Origin: an uncultured Vampirovibrio sp.
GTDB lineage: Bacteria; Cyanobacteriota; Vampirovibrionia; Gastranaerophilales; Gastranaerophilaceae
Assembly: GCA_910577395.1 (NCBI GenBank)
Contig: CAJTLG010000009.1
Location: 2,080 to 66,079, forward strand
Direction: 5' to 3'
Length of the DNA stretch: 64,000 nucleotides
The position numbers and the translations under genes were made by a program. Below are positions 1-8,487 of the stretch, piece by piece. Below the pieces are notes generated by a model. It was not told where the DNA came from and did not search any database. It saw only the letters and a list, made by a program, of their open reading frames with translations. Numbering within the stretch: position 1 is the first letter of the stretch; the number at the start of each line of letters is the position of its first letter.

Positions 1-209
1 GTATATGGAAAACATTTAATATCGGCAGGGGCTTTAATTGGGTCTCCTAAGCCCGATAAGTTAATGTTGTCATTAAATTTTCTTGTCATTACAGGGGCAA
101 GTGCTGCCAATAATAATGAGGCAACAAGGAGAGCCATGAGGAGTTCAACAAGAGAGAAGGCACTATTTTGTCTGTAAAAATATCGGCTTATACTGTTTTT
201 ATTTTTCAT
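1..209 (-). CDS. prepilin-like protein, N-terminal part (runs off the window)
   Basis: The reverse strand opens with ATG at 209 and stays open to the window edge (69 codons). The residues show a type IV prepilin signal: a short basic leader, then NSA|FSLVELL with Glu at +5 of the mature protein, and a hydrophobic helix of about 20 residues ending near APVMT. Family knowledge: such proteins are cleaved by a prepilin peptidase and assembled as pilins or pseudopilins, or held in the inner membrane. GAGGTTGG lies before the ATG as a possible ribosome site. The C-terminal part, which would define the function, is outside the window. It may be the kind of protein that carries a lectin-like C-terminal domain as found in the dispersed cassettes of this window; that link is inference. 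Confidence 0.8.
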   Translation of the reverse strand, partial: MKNKNSISRYFYRQNSAFSLVELLMALLVASLLLAALAPVMTRKFNDNINLSGLGDPIKAPADIKCFPY

Positions 210-346
210 ATATCCAACCTCACTAAAATCTGCGTAAAAATCATAACAAATATTATTGCATATTGCACTCATTTTTACAAGTGCACAAATAGGGTATATA
301 AATATGCAAAATTTACACATAAAATATTTAATGAGGTGTGCATTTT

Positions 347-508
347 ATGTTTAAAGTTGAAAAACCCGAAATGATAAATAAAACATTCAGGCTCCCCGCA
401 AAATTAGTGCAGGAACTACAAATTTTGGCGCAGGATAAAGGGGTTTCTTTAAATAATTTAGTGCAGCAATGCTGTGAATATGCACTAAAATGTTTAGATA
501 AAGATTAA
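347..508 (+). CDS. small ribbon-helix-helix-type protein (53 aa)
   Basis: ATG at 347 is preceded by GAGGTG about 10 bases upstream, and the frame ends at 506-508. The 53-residue product has a short strand (TFRLPAKL), then two helices around LVQELQILAQDKG and LNNLVQQCCEYAL, the layout of Arc/CopG-type RHH DNA-binding proteins or HicB-like antitoxin tails. It is divergent from the prepilin gene, 137 bases away, so it could bind the shared promoter region; that is inference. No toxin partner gene is next to it. It is followed at once by a strong hairpin terminator. Confidence 0.65.
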   Translation: MFKVEKPEMINKTFRLPAKLVQELQILAQDKGVSLNNLVQQCCEYALKCLDKD

Positions 509-509
509 A

Positions 510-534
510 AAGCCCCAAGAAAAACCCGGGGCTT
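510..534. terminator. bidirectional rho-independent terminator
   Basis: AAGCCCC at 510-516 pairs with GGGGCTT at 528-534. It sits between the convergent small RHH gene and the GH13-like gene. On the minus strand the stem is followed by a run of T, so it serves the GH13-like gene best. Confidence 0.8.
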
Positions 535-545
535 AAAATTGTATT

Positions 546-2873
546 TTATTTTGTTTCAAACCTGTATACCTTAAATTCTGCAGGTTTTAAAATATGGAAT
601 GTTATAGCGCCTTCAATGCTATTTAAAAGCTGTTTCTCTGCAAACTGACATTTACCTTCTTTGTCATGGTCAAATTCAAAGAAAGATGTTAAAACTCTGT
701 TACCGAGTTCTATTTCAGTGCCTTCAATTGTTTTTCCTCTTCTTATTTCAAACGCGCTTGTGCCGTCTTCTTTTTGGATGCACATTTTTTCTGTCGGGCT
801 TTGATTATTTGATACGATAAGAAAATTACCATGTTTAGAGAGCACTTCCCAAACACTAAGTCCGTTTTTCTTTTCTTTTATAAGACTTGCCTTGCCATCT
901 AAAATAACTGGACAATTTTGAACAAAATAGTTAATAGCGTTGAATTTTTCAAAGAAATCCCAATCTTTATTTCTTTTCATTGAAACTTCATTTCCTATAA
1001 CATATTCAATGCCTGTCTTTGTAAAACTTTCATCACCGTCAATGTATAAAGAAGGTCTGTTTGCATTTTTACCACCAGGGATAAATTTATACTTAAACCA
1101 TTTATACAGAGCACCCTCTGCACCAAGCTGCCCCGGGTATTGGTCTATTGCTTCAAATTCACCGTCCTGGTTATTGTATGTTTTTAATATAGAAAGCGGG
1201 TTTAAAATTCCGTTTTTCATATTGTATTCTTCAAGTTTTTTATTATCAGCAATTATCTGCGCAGGGGTTTTTGTATTTTGTGACACAATATCATTACCCC
1301 AAAGCAAATCAAACCCCATGCCGGCATGGTATTCTTTATAAAAATCATCCCAAAGCATGTACTCTGCAAGAGATGCAAAGTATGGAACTTTCCTTTTTAA
1401 ATTATTATTCATCTTATCAAGAACCGCTCTTGGTGCCCTATAGCTTATCGGTATTTGATTTTTCTCTGAAAAATCGTCCACAATATGGTCAATATGGTCT
1501 ACACGAAATCCGTCAAAATTGTATTCTTCAGCAATTGCCCGGGTATATTCAAAATAAAATTCACATACTTTTTTATTATATTTACCGTTTTCAAAATAAA
1601 CAAAATAGTATGGCGTCTGGCAATCAAGATTTGCAAAATGGGTAACATCCTCCCCTTTATAGTCAAAATGCTTAAACATCGGGTATTGTTTGCTTGAGTG
1701 CATTTTATCAAATACAGGAATACCGCATGAACACCACGCTCCGCCCGGGGCAGGCCATAATCCTTCTTTTATTAATGCTTTTACAATCTCACCTTGATGT
1801 GTAATATCTTCTTCTTTTACAGGCTTTTTACCATTAACTTCATCTATTATACGGGTTGCTTTTTTTAGTATTTCTTCCTGTTCAAACCTGTTTATTGCAT
1901 CATTAGAAAGTTTTGATTTAGCATCCTTCATCAAAGTTTCAAACTCATTCAGGATGTCTTCGTTGCCATTTTTGAATGTTTTCTTTGAACCTTCCAATAT
2001 TTCAATATAAAGACGCTTTGCATTTTCAACTTCATCAGGGGCATATTTATCACTGATTATTGATGCAATTTTTTCAACTTCTTTTGTATATTCCCTAATT
2101 AATTGTTTAACATCAAACCACCTTGCAACATATGGTTTTGATAAAACAATCTTTGAAAATCTGCCTGTTTGCGGAAGGATATCATATATTACCGGGTGCC
2201 CTGCAGCTTGAGCCAGAGAAATAAATAGTTTCACCTGTTCTTTAGCATTAAGCCCTAAAAATTTACTTATTTTTGTATCTTCAAGTTTTGAGCTTACATC
2301 GGATGACATCGGAAGGTATGCACAGCCAAATTCCCTCGGGTGAAAGGGTAAAAGATAAATAGTATCACCAAATACATCAAATTTTTCATTGCCACGGGGC
2401 AGTGTTAAAATTTGTGCTATCCATTCAATAAATTTCCCTGTATCCTGAGTTCTAAGTCCGTCCCCAAGTGCAGATAGAGAAATCAGTTTTATATTGTGCC
2501 CCTCTTGTTTAAACCAACTGGAGTTTTTAACTTTTTTTCTTGCAAGAGGTGAAGGATTTGATATGTCTTTTAATTTATTATTTTCATATGTACCTTCAAG
2601 TTTAAAAATTTCCACAAGAGAATAGATTATTTCAGAAGGCGTAAGCTCATCCAAAACTTTATAATGAGGATATGGCAAGTAGCCGTATTTTTGAATGGTT
2701 TTAGATAAGTATTCGGCTCTGTCTGTTGAAACATCATTAATACAATAGATTTCTTTTATTTTTGAAAAAACTTCCTGCAGTTTTGAACCGCTAAATGTAC
2801 CTTTTAATAATAAATTTAACACTTTTCTATCACCTTTTTCTATTCCTGCATGGGGAAATAATCTATCCTTCAA
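546..2873 (-). CDS. GH13-superfamily alpha-glucan hydrolase or transferase
   Basis: A 775-residue protein with the conserved regions of the alpha-amylase superfamily. GFRVDHIDH (about 452-460) is region II with the nucleophile Asp; SLAEYMLWDD (about 498-507) fits region III with the acid/base Glu; VIYDILPQTG (about 228-237) is a weak region I; VIGNEVSMKRN lies in the region IV area. It should cleave or transfer alpha-1,4 or 1,6 glucans in the cytoplasm, since no signal peptide is visible. The about 100-residue N-terminal part and the insert around 240-370 (Lys/Glu-rich) are unlike standard amylases, so the exact activity cannot be named. The start is a TTG at 2873 without a clear ribosome site, so the true start could lie slightly downstream. 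Two GH77-like genes about 8 kb away suggest a shared role in storage-glucan use. Confidence 0.75.
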   Translation of the reverse strand: MKDRLFPHAGIEKGDRKVLNLLLKGTFSGSKLQEVFSKIKEIYCINDVSTDRAEYLSKTIQKYGYLPYPHYKVLDELTPSEIIYSLVEIFKLEGTYENNKLKDISNPSPLARKKVKNSSWFKQEGHNIKLISLSALGDGLRTQDTGKFIEWIAQILTLPRGNEKFDVFGDTIYLLPFHPREFGCAYLPMSSDVSSKLEDTKISKFLGLNAKEQVKLFISLAQAAGHPVIYDILPQTGRFSKIVLSKPYVARWFDVKQLIREYTKEVEKIASIISDKYAPDEVENAKRLYIEILEGSKKTFKNGNEDILNEFETLMKDAKSKLSNDAINRFEQEEILKKATRIIDEVNGKKPVKEEDITHQGEIVKALIKEGLWPAPGGAWCSCGIPVFDKMHSSKQYPMFKHFDYKGEDVTHFANLDCQTPYYFVYFENGKYNKKVCEFYFEYTRAIAEEYNFDGFRVDHIDHIVDDFSEKNQIPISYRAPRAVLDKMNNNLKRKVPYFASLAEYMLWDDFYKEYHAGMGFDLLWGNDIVSQNTKTPAQIIADNKKLEEYNMKNGILNPLSILKTYNNQDGEFEAIDQYPGQLGAEGALYKWFKYKFIPGGKNANRPSLYIDGDESFTKTGIEYVIGNEVSMKRNKDWDFFEKFNAINYFVQNCPVILDGKASLIKEKKNGLSVWEVLSKHGNFLIVSNNQSPTEKMCIQKEDGTSAFEIRRGKTIEGTEIELGNRVLTSFFEFDHDKEGKCQFAEKQLLNSIEGAITFHILKPAEFKVYRFETK

Positions 2874-2942
2874 AAAAATATTACCATAGAAATTTTCAAA
2901 TTAGATTATAGTATTGAGAAATGTTAAAATATAGAAAATCCT

Positions 2943-3385
2943 AAAGAGTGTCAGGTTTACGGATTTTGACAGATTAGGAATTCACGTCGTCAGGGCAGGG
3001 TCATTAAATTTGTAATGACAAAGAAAATAAATACCTGCCTGTAAAATTGGCACAATGCAGCATAAGTATCCGGTGCAGGTGCTTGCAGCTGTGTAGCCAC
3101 ACAGACGGGACAAGTACCGGTGCCCCGCGGTGCAAGTGGGATGCTAAGTGTAAGGGTGCCGCAGCCGGTTCATCCTGGCCGGGTTCCTGTACTATAGACC
3201 ATTTATGGTCCGGCACTCCTAAGCATACCGGGGCTTATCTGGGGTTAGGTTTCCGTGGTGGCACATTCAGCCACACAGATATCTGTGGTACCGGGTATTG
3301 TTCGGATATTTTTGCCTTTTCGGTGCGCCTGCATTGTGCCATTGGATGTGGAAATACAATTATAATACAAAAACCCATGCCATGA
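2943..3385 (+). repeat. dispersed lectin-like cassette, copy 1
   Basis: First of three related cassettes (others at 45921 and 59467). It begins with a hairpin TGTCA(2949-2953)/TGACA(2967-2971), then a second hairpin GTCATTA(3000-3006)/TAATGAC(3013-3019) with a six-base loop. The rest is an open frame (TTG 3047 to 3385) whose end reads like a C-type-lectin fold tail: a CKGA motif, HLWSG, GAYLGLGF, GYCSDIFAFSVR. Forty-seven residues ending at AFSVR align without gaps with copy 3. No signal peptide or N-terminal domain precedes it: an in-frame TAA lies at 3005-3007. Compared with a VRC ending, six bases (CTGCAT) seem inserted after GTGCGC. It fills the gap between the divergent GH13-like and SLH genes. 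The G+C is visibly higher than in the neighbours. Probably a decayed or domain-only gene. Confidence 0.6.
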
Positions 3386-3465
3386 TTGATTTTCAAACCG
3401 TCTTGTTGTAAAATTGCCATTACAAAAGCTATTACCGTTAAACCAGTGAAGAAAGGGAATAAACG

Positions 3466-4680
3466 TTGTTAAAACACGCATACAGACTATTTGTAGTCTT
3501 AGGTTTGATTATTATAGGCACAAAAATTGGTTTTGCATCAGAAATTCAAGATGTACCTGAAGGTTATTGGGCTGAAAATGCAATTATAGATTGTGTTAAC
3601 AGAGGTTATCTTAAATTAGATTCAGGTAACAGATTTAACCCCGAAGGCACAATTAAAAGAGCTGCATTTTTAAATTCACTTTTAAAAGTAATTGAAAGCG
3701 ATGATACAGCTAAGGGCGCCAAGGCTCATTTTAAAGATGTAAATAATAAATCTGCATACAATAAGGATATTGCAATATCACAAAATATAGGGATTATATT
3801 TGGTTATCCCGATAAAACATTCAAACCGAATGAAGCAATAACAAGGTCAGAAGCTACAAGTGTTATTGCAAACATTTCAAAAGTAAAAATGGGCGATAAA
3901 TCTATATTAGAAGAATTTACCGATGCCGGTGAAATCCCTGCATGGGCCGTAAGCTCTTATGCAACAGCTGTAACAGAAAGGCTTTATGTTAATTACCCAA
4001 ACCCTGAAAAATTTAACCCTAACAGCAAAATGACCCGTTCTGAGGCTGCTGTTTTATTTGCAAAAATGGCACAAGATTTTGATATGTTAAAACTGAAATA
4101 CAAAAAGGGCGATAAAGAGGTGCTTTTAAGGGAAGAAACCCTTACAACATACTACAAGGCCCCAAGAACTGCTGTTAAAATTTATAACACTAAAAAAGTG
4201 ATAGAGGCAGGAAACGTAATCATTGCACACCCTGTAGAAAATTTAAATACAAAAACCGCTCAAAAAGATACCATTTTAACTTTCAGAGCGCCTGCGGATG
4301 TATATAGCGACCAGGGTACATTATTATACAAAGAAGGTTCTGTATTCAGTGCAAAAGTACAAGCTGTAAAAAACAAAATCTGGACAAACAAACAAAATAA
4401 GGCACTGTTTATCTTTGATTATGCAAAATACACTAACGACACAGAAAAAGAAATGGCAGCAGTAGCATACACTACAAATAAAAACAGGGTTGTATTTGTA
4501 ACTGATGCAAATTCAAAAAGAAAATATAAAGAAAGCTCTAAAACACTTTCGAAGGGCGATTTTCTTTTAAAATATGTAAACAGATTAATCCCTGTTGTTA
4601 AAACGGAAATCAAACCCGGAGAAGATATTTATTTACTTCTTACAGGTGATTTAATTATCCCGAATAATTCAGACCTATAG
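3466..4680 (+). CDS. S-layer homology (SLH) domain envelope protein
   Basis: Starts at TTG 3466 with GAAAGGGA upstream. The 404-residue product has a signal peptide (hydrophobic about 7-22, ending near GFASE), then three SLH repeats at about 27-75, 85-135 and 145-200, each with the Y/W...A, F.P and T R.E patterns (for example ITRSEA, MTRSEAA). The C-terminal 200 residues are a beta-rich unknown domain. In cyanobacteria and related double-membraned bacteria, SLH domains hold outer-membrane proteins to pyranosylated peptidoglycan; here the protein is likely periplasmic and wall-bound. Its stop overlaps the end of the convergent GT9 gene by six bases. The C-terminal function is not recognised. 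Confidence 0.85.
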   Translation: MLKHAYRLFVVLGLIIIGTKIGFASEIQDVPEGYWAENAIIDCVNRGYLKLDSGNRFNPEGTIKRAAFLNSLLKVIESDDTAKGAKAHFKDVNNKSAYNKDIAISQNIGIIFGYPDKTFKPNEAITRSEATSVIANISKVKMGDKSILEEFTDAGEIPAWAVSSYATAVTERLYVNYPNPEKFNPNSKMTRSEAAVLFAKMAQDFDMLKLKYKKGDKEVLLREETLTTYYKAPRTAVKIYNTKKVIEAGNVIIAHPVENLNTKTAQKDTILTFRAPADVYSDQGTLLYKEGSVFSAKVQAVKNKIWTNKQNKALFIFDYAKYTNDTEKEMAAVAYTTNKNRVVFVTDANSKRKYKESSKTLSKGDFLLKYVNRLIPVVKTEIKPGEDIYLLLTGDLIIPNNSDL

Positions 4681-5724
4681 TAAATTTATAACATCTTCAG
4701 GATTAATATTTAAACAAGAAGATTGACTGCAATTGATTTGTCTTTTATGCCAAAGACAAGGTCTGCAGTCAATTTTTTTATTAGTTACAATTTTTATATT
4801 TTCTTTATCGGGCACAAGTTTTGTTTCATTTGTCGGACCAAAGATTGCAATGATGTTTAAATTAAGCCCCACCCCGATATGTAAAGGTGCACTGTCAGCA
4901 CAAATAAGCGTTTCAGCTTTTGCCATTAAATTCATCAAATCCGAAAGATTTTTAGTTTTACCGTAAAAGTTTATAAAATCAGGGTTTTTGGATATTTCAT
5001 TATCGGATATGATTTTTTCTACAATCTCTTTATCATCCGGCCCGCCAAGCAACACAAGTTTTTTGCCTTTATTAAGTACACCTTTTATAACACTTAGCCA
5101 AAAATTTATATCAGGACATTTAAAAATATTTTTATCCATACTCATTTTTGAAACACCCGGGTGCAGTGTCACAAACCCTGCTTCCAGATTATCAGGCAAA
5201 ATAAATTCAGAATCTGCCTGCAGGTGCGGTGTACAAATTTTATCTTCTATATCATCTTCATCTAAAAAAGGCAAAATTAAATCATGGTACATATTTCCTG
5301 CATATTGATTACCGTCAAGCTCTGCACCGTCTGTTAAAAGAAACGAAGTTTTGCTAAAATATCCGCTTCTTCTTTTAATCCCTGTTAAAAACAGAATAAC
5401 AGCCACAAGAGGGGATTTACCGCTTGAAATTACAACATCAAAATTTTCCTTTTGAGCACGACTGATTAATCCAAGGACATTCAGGTATTTTTTTATACCG
5501 GGTACCTTTATATCAACCTCTATAATATCATCGATTAATGAGGTGATTTGTTTTATACCTTTTGCACGGCTTTCAAGACAAAGTGTAATTTTGCATTCGG
5601 GGTATTTTTTCTTAAAATCCTCTATTGCAGGCAAAAAAAGGATTTCATCCCCAAGGCCCCCGTAATTTATAAAAAGTGCCTTTTTAAAATTTTCAGGCTT
5701 ATTAAAATTGTTAATGTTTTCCAT
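4675..5724 (-). CDS. glycosyltransferase family 9 (heptosyltransferase-like)
   Basis: A 349-residue protein with the GT9 pattern: N-terminal ALFINYGGLGDEILFLPAI (Rossmann fold and acceptor side), HPGVSK in the middle, LLGGPDDKE, and the C-terminal donor loop ADSAPLHIG followed by IFGPT. GT9 enzymes such as WaaC/WaaF add ADP-heptose to lipopolysaccharide core at the inner membrane face. The cluster CLWHKRQINC near the end is usual for this family. It overlaps the SLH gene tail-to-tail and starts close to the divergent UROD/MetE-like gene. A second GT9 (51504) and kdsA in this window support an LPS-type outer membrane. The exact sugar and acceptor cannot be told. Confidence 0.85.
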   Translation of the reverse strand: MENINNFNKPENFKKALFINYGGLGDEILFLPAIEDFKKKYPECKITLCLESRAKGIKQITSLIDDIIEVDIKVPGIKKYLNVLGLISRAQKENFDVVISSGKSPLVAVILFLTGIKRRSGYFSKTSFLLTDGAELDGNQYAGNMYHDLILPFLDEDDIEDKICTPHLQADSEFILPDNLEAGFVTLHPGVSKMSMDKNIFKCPDINFWLSVIKGVLNKGKKLVLLGGPDDKEIVEKIISDNEISKNPDFINFYGKTKNLSDLMNLMAKAETLICADSAPLHIGVGLNLNIIAIFGPTNETKLVPDKENIKIVTNKKIDCRPCLWHKRQINCSQSSCLNINPEDVINLL

Positions 5725-5767
5725 AATAATATATCCCCATTTCCCATTTTATAATAAAATAATATCT

Positions 5768-6892
5768 ATGGAAAATTCTGCATTAAGTTTTGCCTTAGAA
5801 AAATTACGGTTTGGATTTACGGGAATAGGGTCACTTCCTTTTAAGGGTGAAAATGCACCATTTCGGGCTATTGAATGCGTGTTTGAACAGTGTCCTGGTT
5901 TTCCCTATTGGCCACAGCTTCCTAATTTTAAAAAAGAAGAAGATATGATTTTTCAATTCAGCAAAAATCTGCCGGGGCTTAAATTTAATACAGAAGAGTG
6001 CAAATATTATATTGATAATGCATCGGATGTTTTTTTTAAAGAACTTGAAACCCTTTTTATAGATTATGAAAAGGTGACTGCCGCCGATACATTATCGGAA
6101 AATGAAGAAATTCTTGATAAATATAAAATTACTGAACCATATTCAAACACAATAGATATATTTTTCGACCACATTAAAAATGCCAATAATAAGCCAAGTT
6201 TTATAAAAGGCACAATTACAGGCCCGTTTACGTTTTCTGCAGGTTTCAGTGACAGAGAAGGAAAATCCCCTTATTATAATGAAACATTAATGGAAATGAT
6301 TGTTAAATTTCTTACTTTAAAGGCTCTTTGGCAGATAAAAGAATTTAAAAATATTTCAAAAAACAGCATTCCGGTAATTTTTATGGATGAACCAAGCATA
6401 TCTCAGGTAGGAAACTGTGCTTTTGCAATTGTTAAAAATGACGAAGTTATTAATATGTTAAAAACAATTTCCGATAACATTAAAAAATTTGGTGCACTTT
6501 CAGGAATTCATTGCTGCGGTAAAACGGACTGGGATATTACGATAGAAAGTAATGTTAATATCATAAATTTTGATGCTTATTTCTATTCTCAAAGTATTGG
6601 AGCATATGCTAAAAAGCTTAAGCAATTTATGTTAAACGGAGGATTTTTATCATTTGGAATAGTCCCCACCCTTGATAAAGAGGCGCTTAAATGCCTTGAT
6701 AAAGACAAGGTTTATAAAAAATTTGCTGAAACCATAGATTGTTTTACATCAAAAAATATTGACAAAGATTTAATCTTAAACCACTGTTTTATCACACCCG
6801 GCTGCGGATGCGGCTCTCTGGATGATGAAATGGCAAAAAAAGCATTTATACTTGCAAAAGAATTATCAGAACTTTTAAAGGAAAGGTTTTAA
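5768..6892 (+). CDS. UROD/MetE-like methyltransferase-fold protein
   Basis: I choose ATG 5768 (374 aa); the frame is open upstream to 5708 but that part overlaps the divergent GT9 gene. A TATAAT at 5750-5755 lies 12 bases before the ATG and there is no ribosome site. The product begins with a TGIGSLPF loop, has FIKGTITGPFTFS, a MDEPS motif, GIHCCGKTDW and ends with NHCFITPGCGCGSLD. This is the cobalamin-independent methionine synthase/uroporphyrinogen decarboxylase barrel, with Cys and His residues fit to bind zinc and activate a thiol. It is about half the length of MetE and lacks its N-terminal barrel. The downstream CooC-like ATPase and folD suggest one-carbon or corrinoid methyl transfer. 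Substrate unknown. Confidence 0.7.
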   Translation: MENSALSFALEKLRFGFTGIGSLPFKGENAPFRAIECVFEQCPGFPYWPQLPNFKKEEDMIFQFSKNLPGLKFNTEECKYYIDNASDVFFKELETLFIDYEKVTAADTLSENEEILDKYKITEPYSNTIDIFFDHIKNANNKPSFIKGTITGPFTFSAGFSDREGKSPYYNETLMEMIVKFLTLKALWQIKEFKNISKNSIPVIFMDEPSISQVGNCAFAIVKNDEVINMLKTISDNIKKFGALSGIHCCGKTDWDITIESNVNIINFDAYFYSQSIGAYAKKLKQFMLNGGFLSFGIVPTLDKEALKCLDKDKVYKKFAETIDCFTSKNIDKDLILNHCFITPGCGCGSLDDEMAKKAFILAKELSELLKERF

Positions 6893-6898
6893 ACAAAT

Positions 6899-7645
6899 AT
6901 GACTTCAACTGTTGCTATAATCGGAAAATCAGGAAACGGAAAAACCACAATAGTTAAAGCCTTTTATAATGTTATAAAAGAATATTTTCCAAATTCTTCA
7001 ATTCTACTTGTGGATAATGACCTGACTCAAGAGCTTGCAGCAAGGTTCGGTCTTAAAATAAGGGATACAATCTATGGTATAAGAAGCGGGAAACATGAAT
7101 ACAATACCGGCATTCCAAAAAAAATGACCAAACAGGAATATATAGAGTGGGCATTAGAGGATATTTTGACTGAAGTGGATGAAAATGCCGACATTATAAT
7201 ATCTCACCTGGTAGCCTCAAAAGATTGTATCTGCCCTATTACAAAACAGATGAACGAAGCACTTGTAAAATTAATAGACAGATACGATTTTGTAATTTTT
7301 GACTGCGAATATGACCTCAAATACCTTATCCAGCTTGTAGATTACCCTATTGATACAACCATTCTTGTAACAAAGCCTGATTTAGCCTCGTTGCACCTTG
7401 CATCAATTATATATGACAGCAATAAAAAGCACTCTTCATCAGGCCAATTTACAACAATATTAAATATGATAAAAAAAGGAGAAGAAACTAAAGCACTTGA
7501 GGCTGCAAATTCTTTTTCTCTGGAAACTCTCGGGCTTATTAAACAATATGAAAACGAGCCTGATACAAATGAATTAAATGAAATTATAAAAAATATGTAT
7601 TCAAGGCTTAATCTGCCTCAAAATACAGAGGGGGCGCAGGTATGA
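6899..7645 (+). CDS. CooC/MinD-type P-loop ATPase
   Basis: 248 residues with a deviant Walker A loop GKSGNGKTT (about 9-17) that carries the extra Lys typical of the MinD/ParA/CooC/NifH class, a DNDLTQELA switch-like segment, and FVIFDCEYD as Walker B. DCICPI holds two Cys that may bind metal or mediate dimer contact. CooC proteins load nickel into carbon monoxide dehydrogenase; relatives reactivate corrinoid proteins. No dehydrogenase gene is in the window. It starts seven bases after the UROD/MetE-like gene and its TGA overlaps the ATG of folD, so the three genes are almost certainly one transcript. Role: maturation or reactivation of a one-carbon metalloprotein (inference). Confidence 0.75.
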   Translation: MTSTVAIIGKSGNGKTTIVKAFYNVIKEYFPNSSILLVDNDLTQELAARFGLKIRDTIYGIRSGKHEYNTGIPKKMTKQEYIEWALEDILTEVDENADIIISHLVASKDCICPITKQMNEALVKLIDRYDFVIFDCEYDLKYLIQLVDYPIDTTILVTKPDLASLHLASIIYDSNKKHSSSGQFTTILNMIKKGEETKALEAANSFSLETLGLIKQYENEPDTNELNEIIKNMYSRLNLPQNTEGAQV

Positions 7646-8484
7646 CGGTAATACTGGATGGGAAAACACTCTCTGAAAAAATTCTGGATAACATTAAACA
7701 AAAAGTATCAAATCTAAACAGCAAACCTGGGTTGGCCGTAATTTTAGCAGGAAATAATCCGGCAAGTGAAGTTTATGTAAGAAACAAAGAAAAACAGGCA
7801 CAAAATGCAGGGTTTAATTCAAGCGTTTACAAATTACCGGAAAATGTTACAAAAGAAGAACTTTTAAACCTTATAAACAAATTAAACGATGATGAAAAAA
7901 CAGACGGAATTTTACTTCAACTGCCACTTCCAAAACATCTTGCAGCATATGATTTTTTGGATAAAATTGACCCTAAAAAAGATGTGGACGGATTTCACCC
8001 GATTAATGCAGGAAAACTTTTTTTAAATGAAAAACCTTATGCCATACCTTGCACCCCAAAAGGTATTGTAAGACTTCTGGATGAATATAAAATCCAAATT
8101 GAAGGTAAAAATGTCGTCATTGCAGGGCGGTCCAATATTGTCGGAAAACCTTTAAGCGCACTTTTGCTAAACAGAAGTGCAACTGTTACTATAGTGCATT
8201 CTAAAACAAAAAATTTACCTGAAATCACAAAAAAAGCCGATATTTTAATTTCTGCCACCGGCAAAAAGAATATGATAACTAAAGATATGATAAAAAAAGG
8301 TGCTGCCGTAATCGATGTTGGTATTATACGAGATGAAAACAACAAATTAAGAGGAGATGTGGATTTTAACGGTGTTAAAGATATTGCAGGATTTATAACA
8401 CCTGTACCCGGCGGGGTAGGACCTATGACAATAGCAATGCTAATGGAAAACACTTTAGAATTACACCTTTTAAATAAAGGATAA
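7642..8484 (+). CDS. folD: methylene-tetrahydrofolate dehydrogenase / methenyl-tetrahydrofolate cyclohydrolase
   Basis: 280 residues, the normal FolD length. Motifs in order: YVRNKEKQAQNAG with the catalytic Tyr and Lys (about 45-51), GILLQLPLPKHL, KDVDGFHPINAGKL, PCTPKGIVRLL, the NADP-binding AGRSNIVGKPLSALLL, and the closing PVPGGVGPMTIAMLMENT. It oxidises 5,10-methylene-THF to methenyl-THF and hydrolyses it to 10-formyl-THF in the cytoplasm. The start overlaps the stop of the CooC-like gene (ATGA) and alr follows three bases after its stop, indicating translational coupling in one operon. Confidence 0.97.
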   Translation: MTVILDGKTLSEKILDNIKQKVSNLNSKPGLAVILAGNNPASEVYVRNKEKQAQNAGFNSSVYKLPENVTKEELLNLINKLNDDEKTDGILLQLPLPKHLAAYDFLDKIDPKKDVDGFHPINAGKLFLNEKPYAIPCTPKGIVRLLDEYKIQIEGKNVVIAGRSNIVGKPLSALLLNRSATVTIVHSKTKNLPEITKKADILISATGKKNMITKDMIKKGAAVIDVGIIRDENNKLRGDVDFNGVKDIAGFITPVPGGVGPMTIAMLMENTLELHLLNKG

Positions 8485-8487
8485 ACT

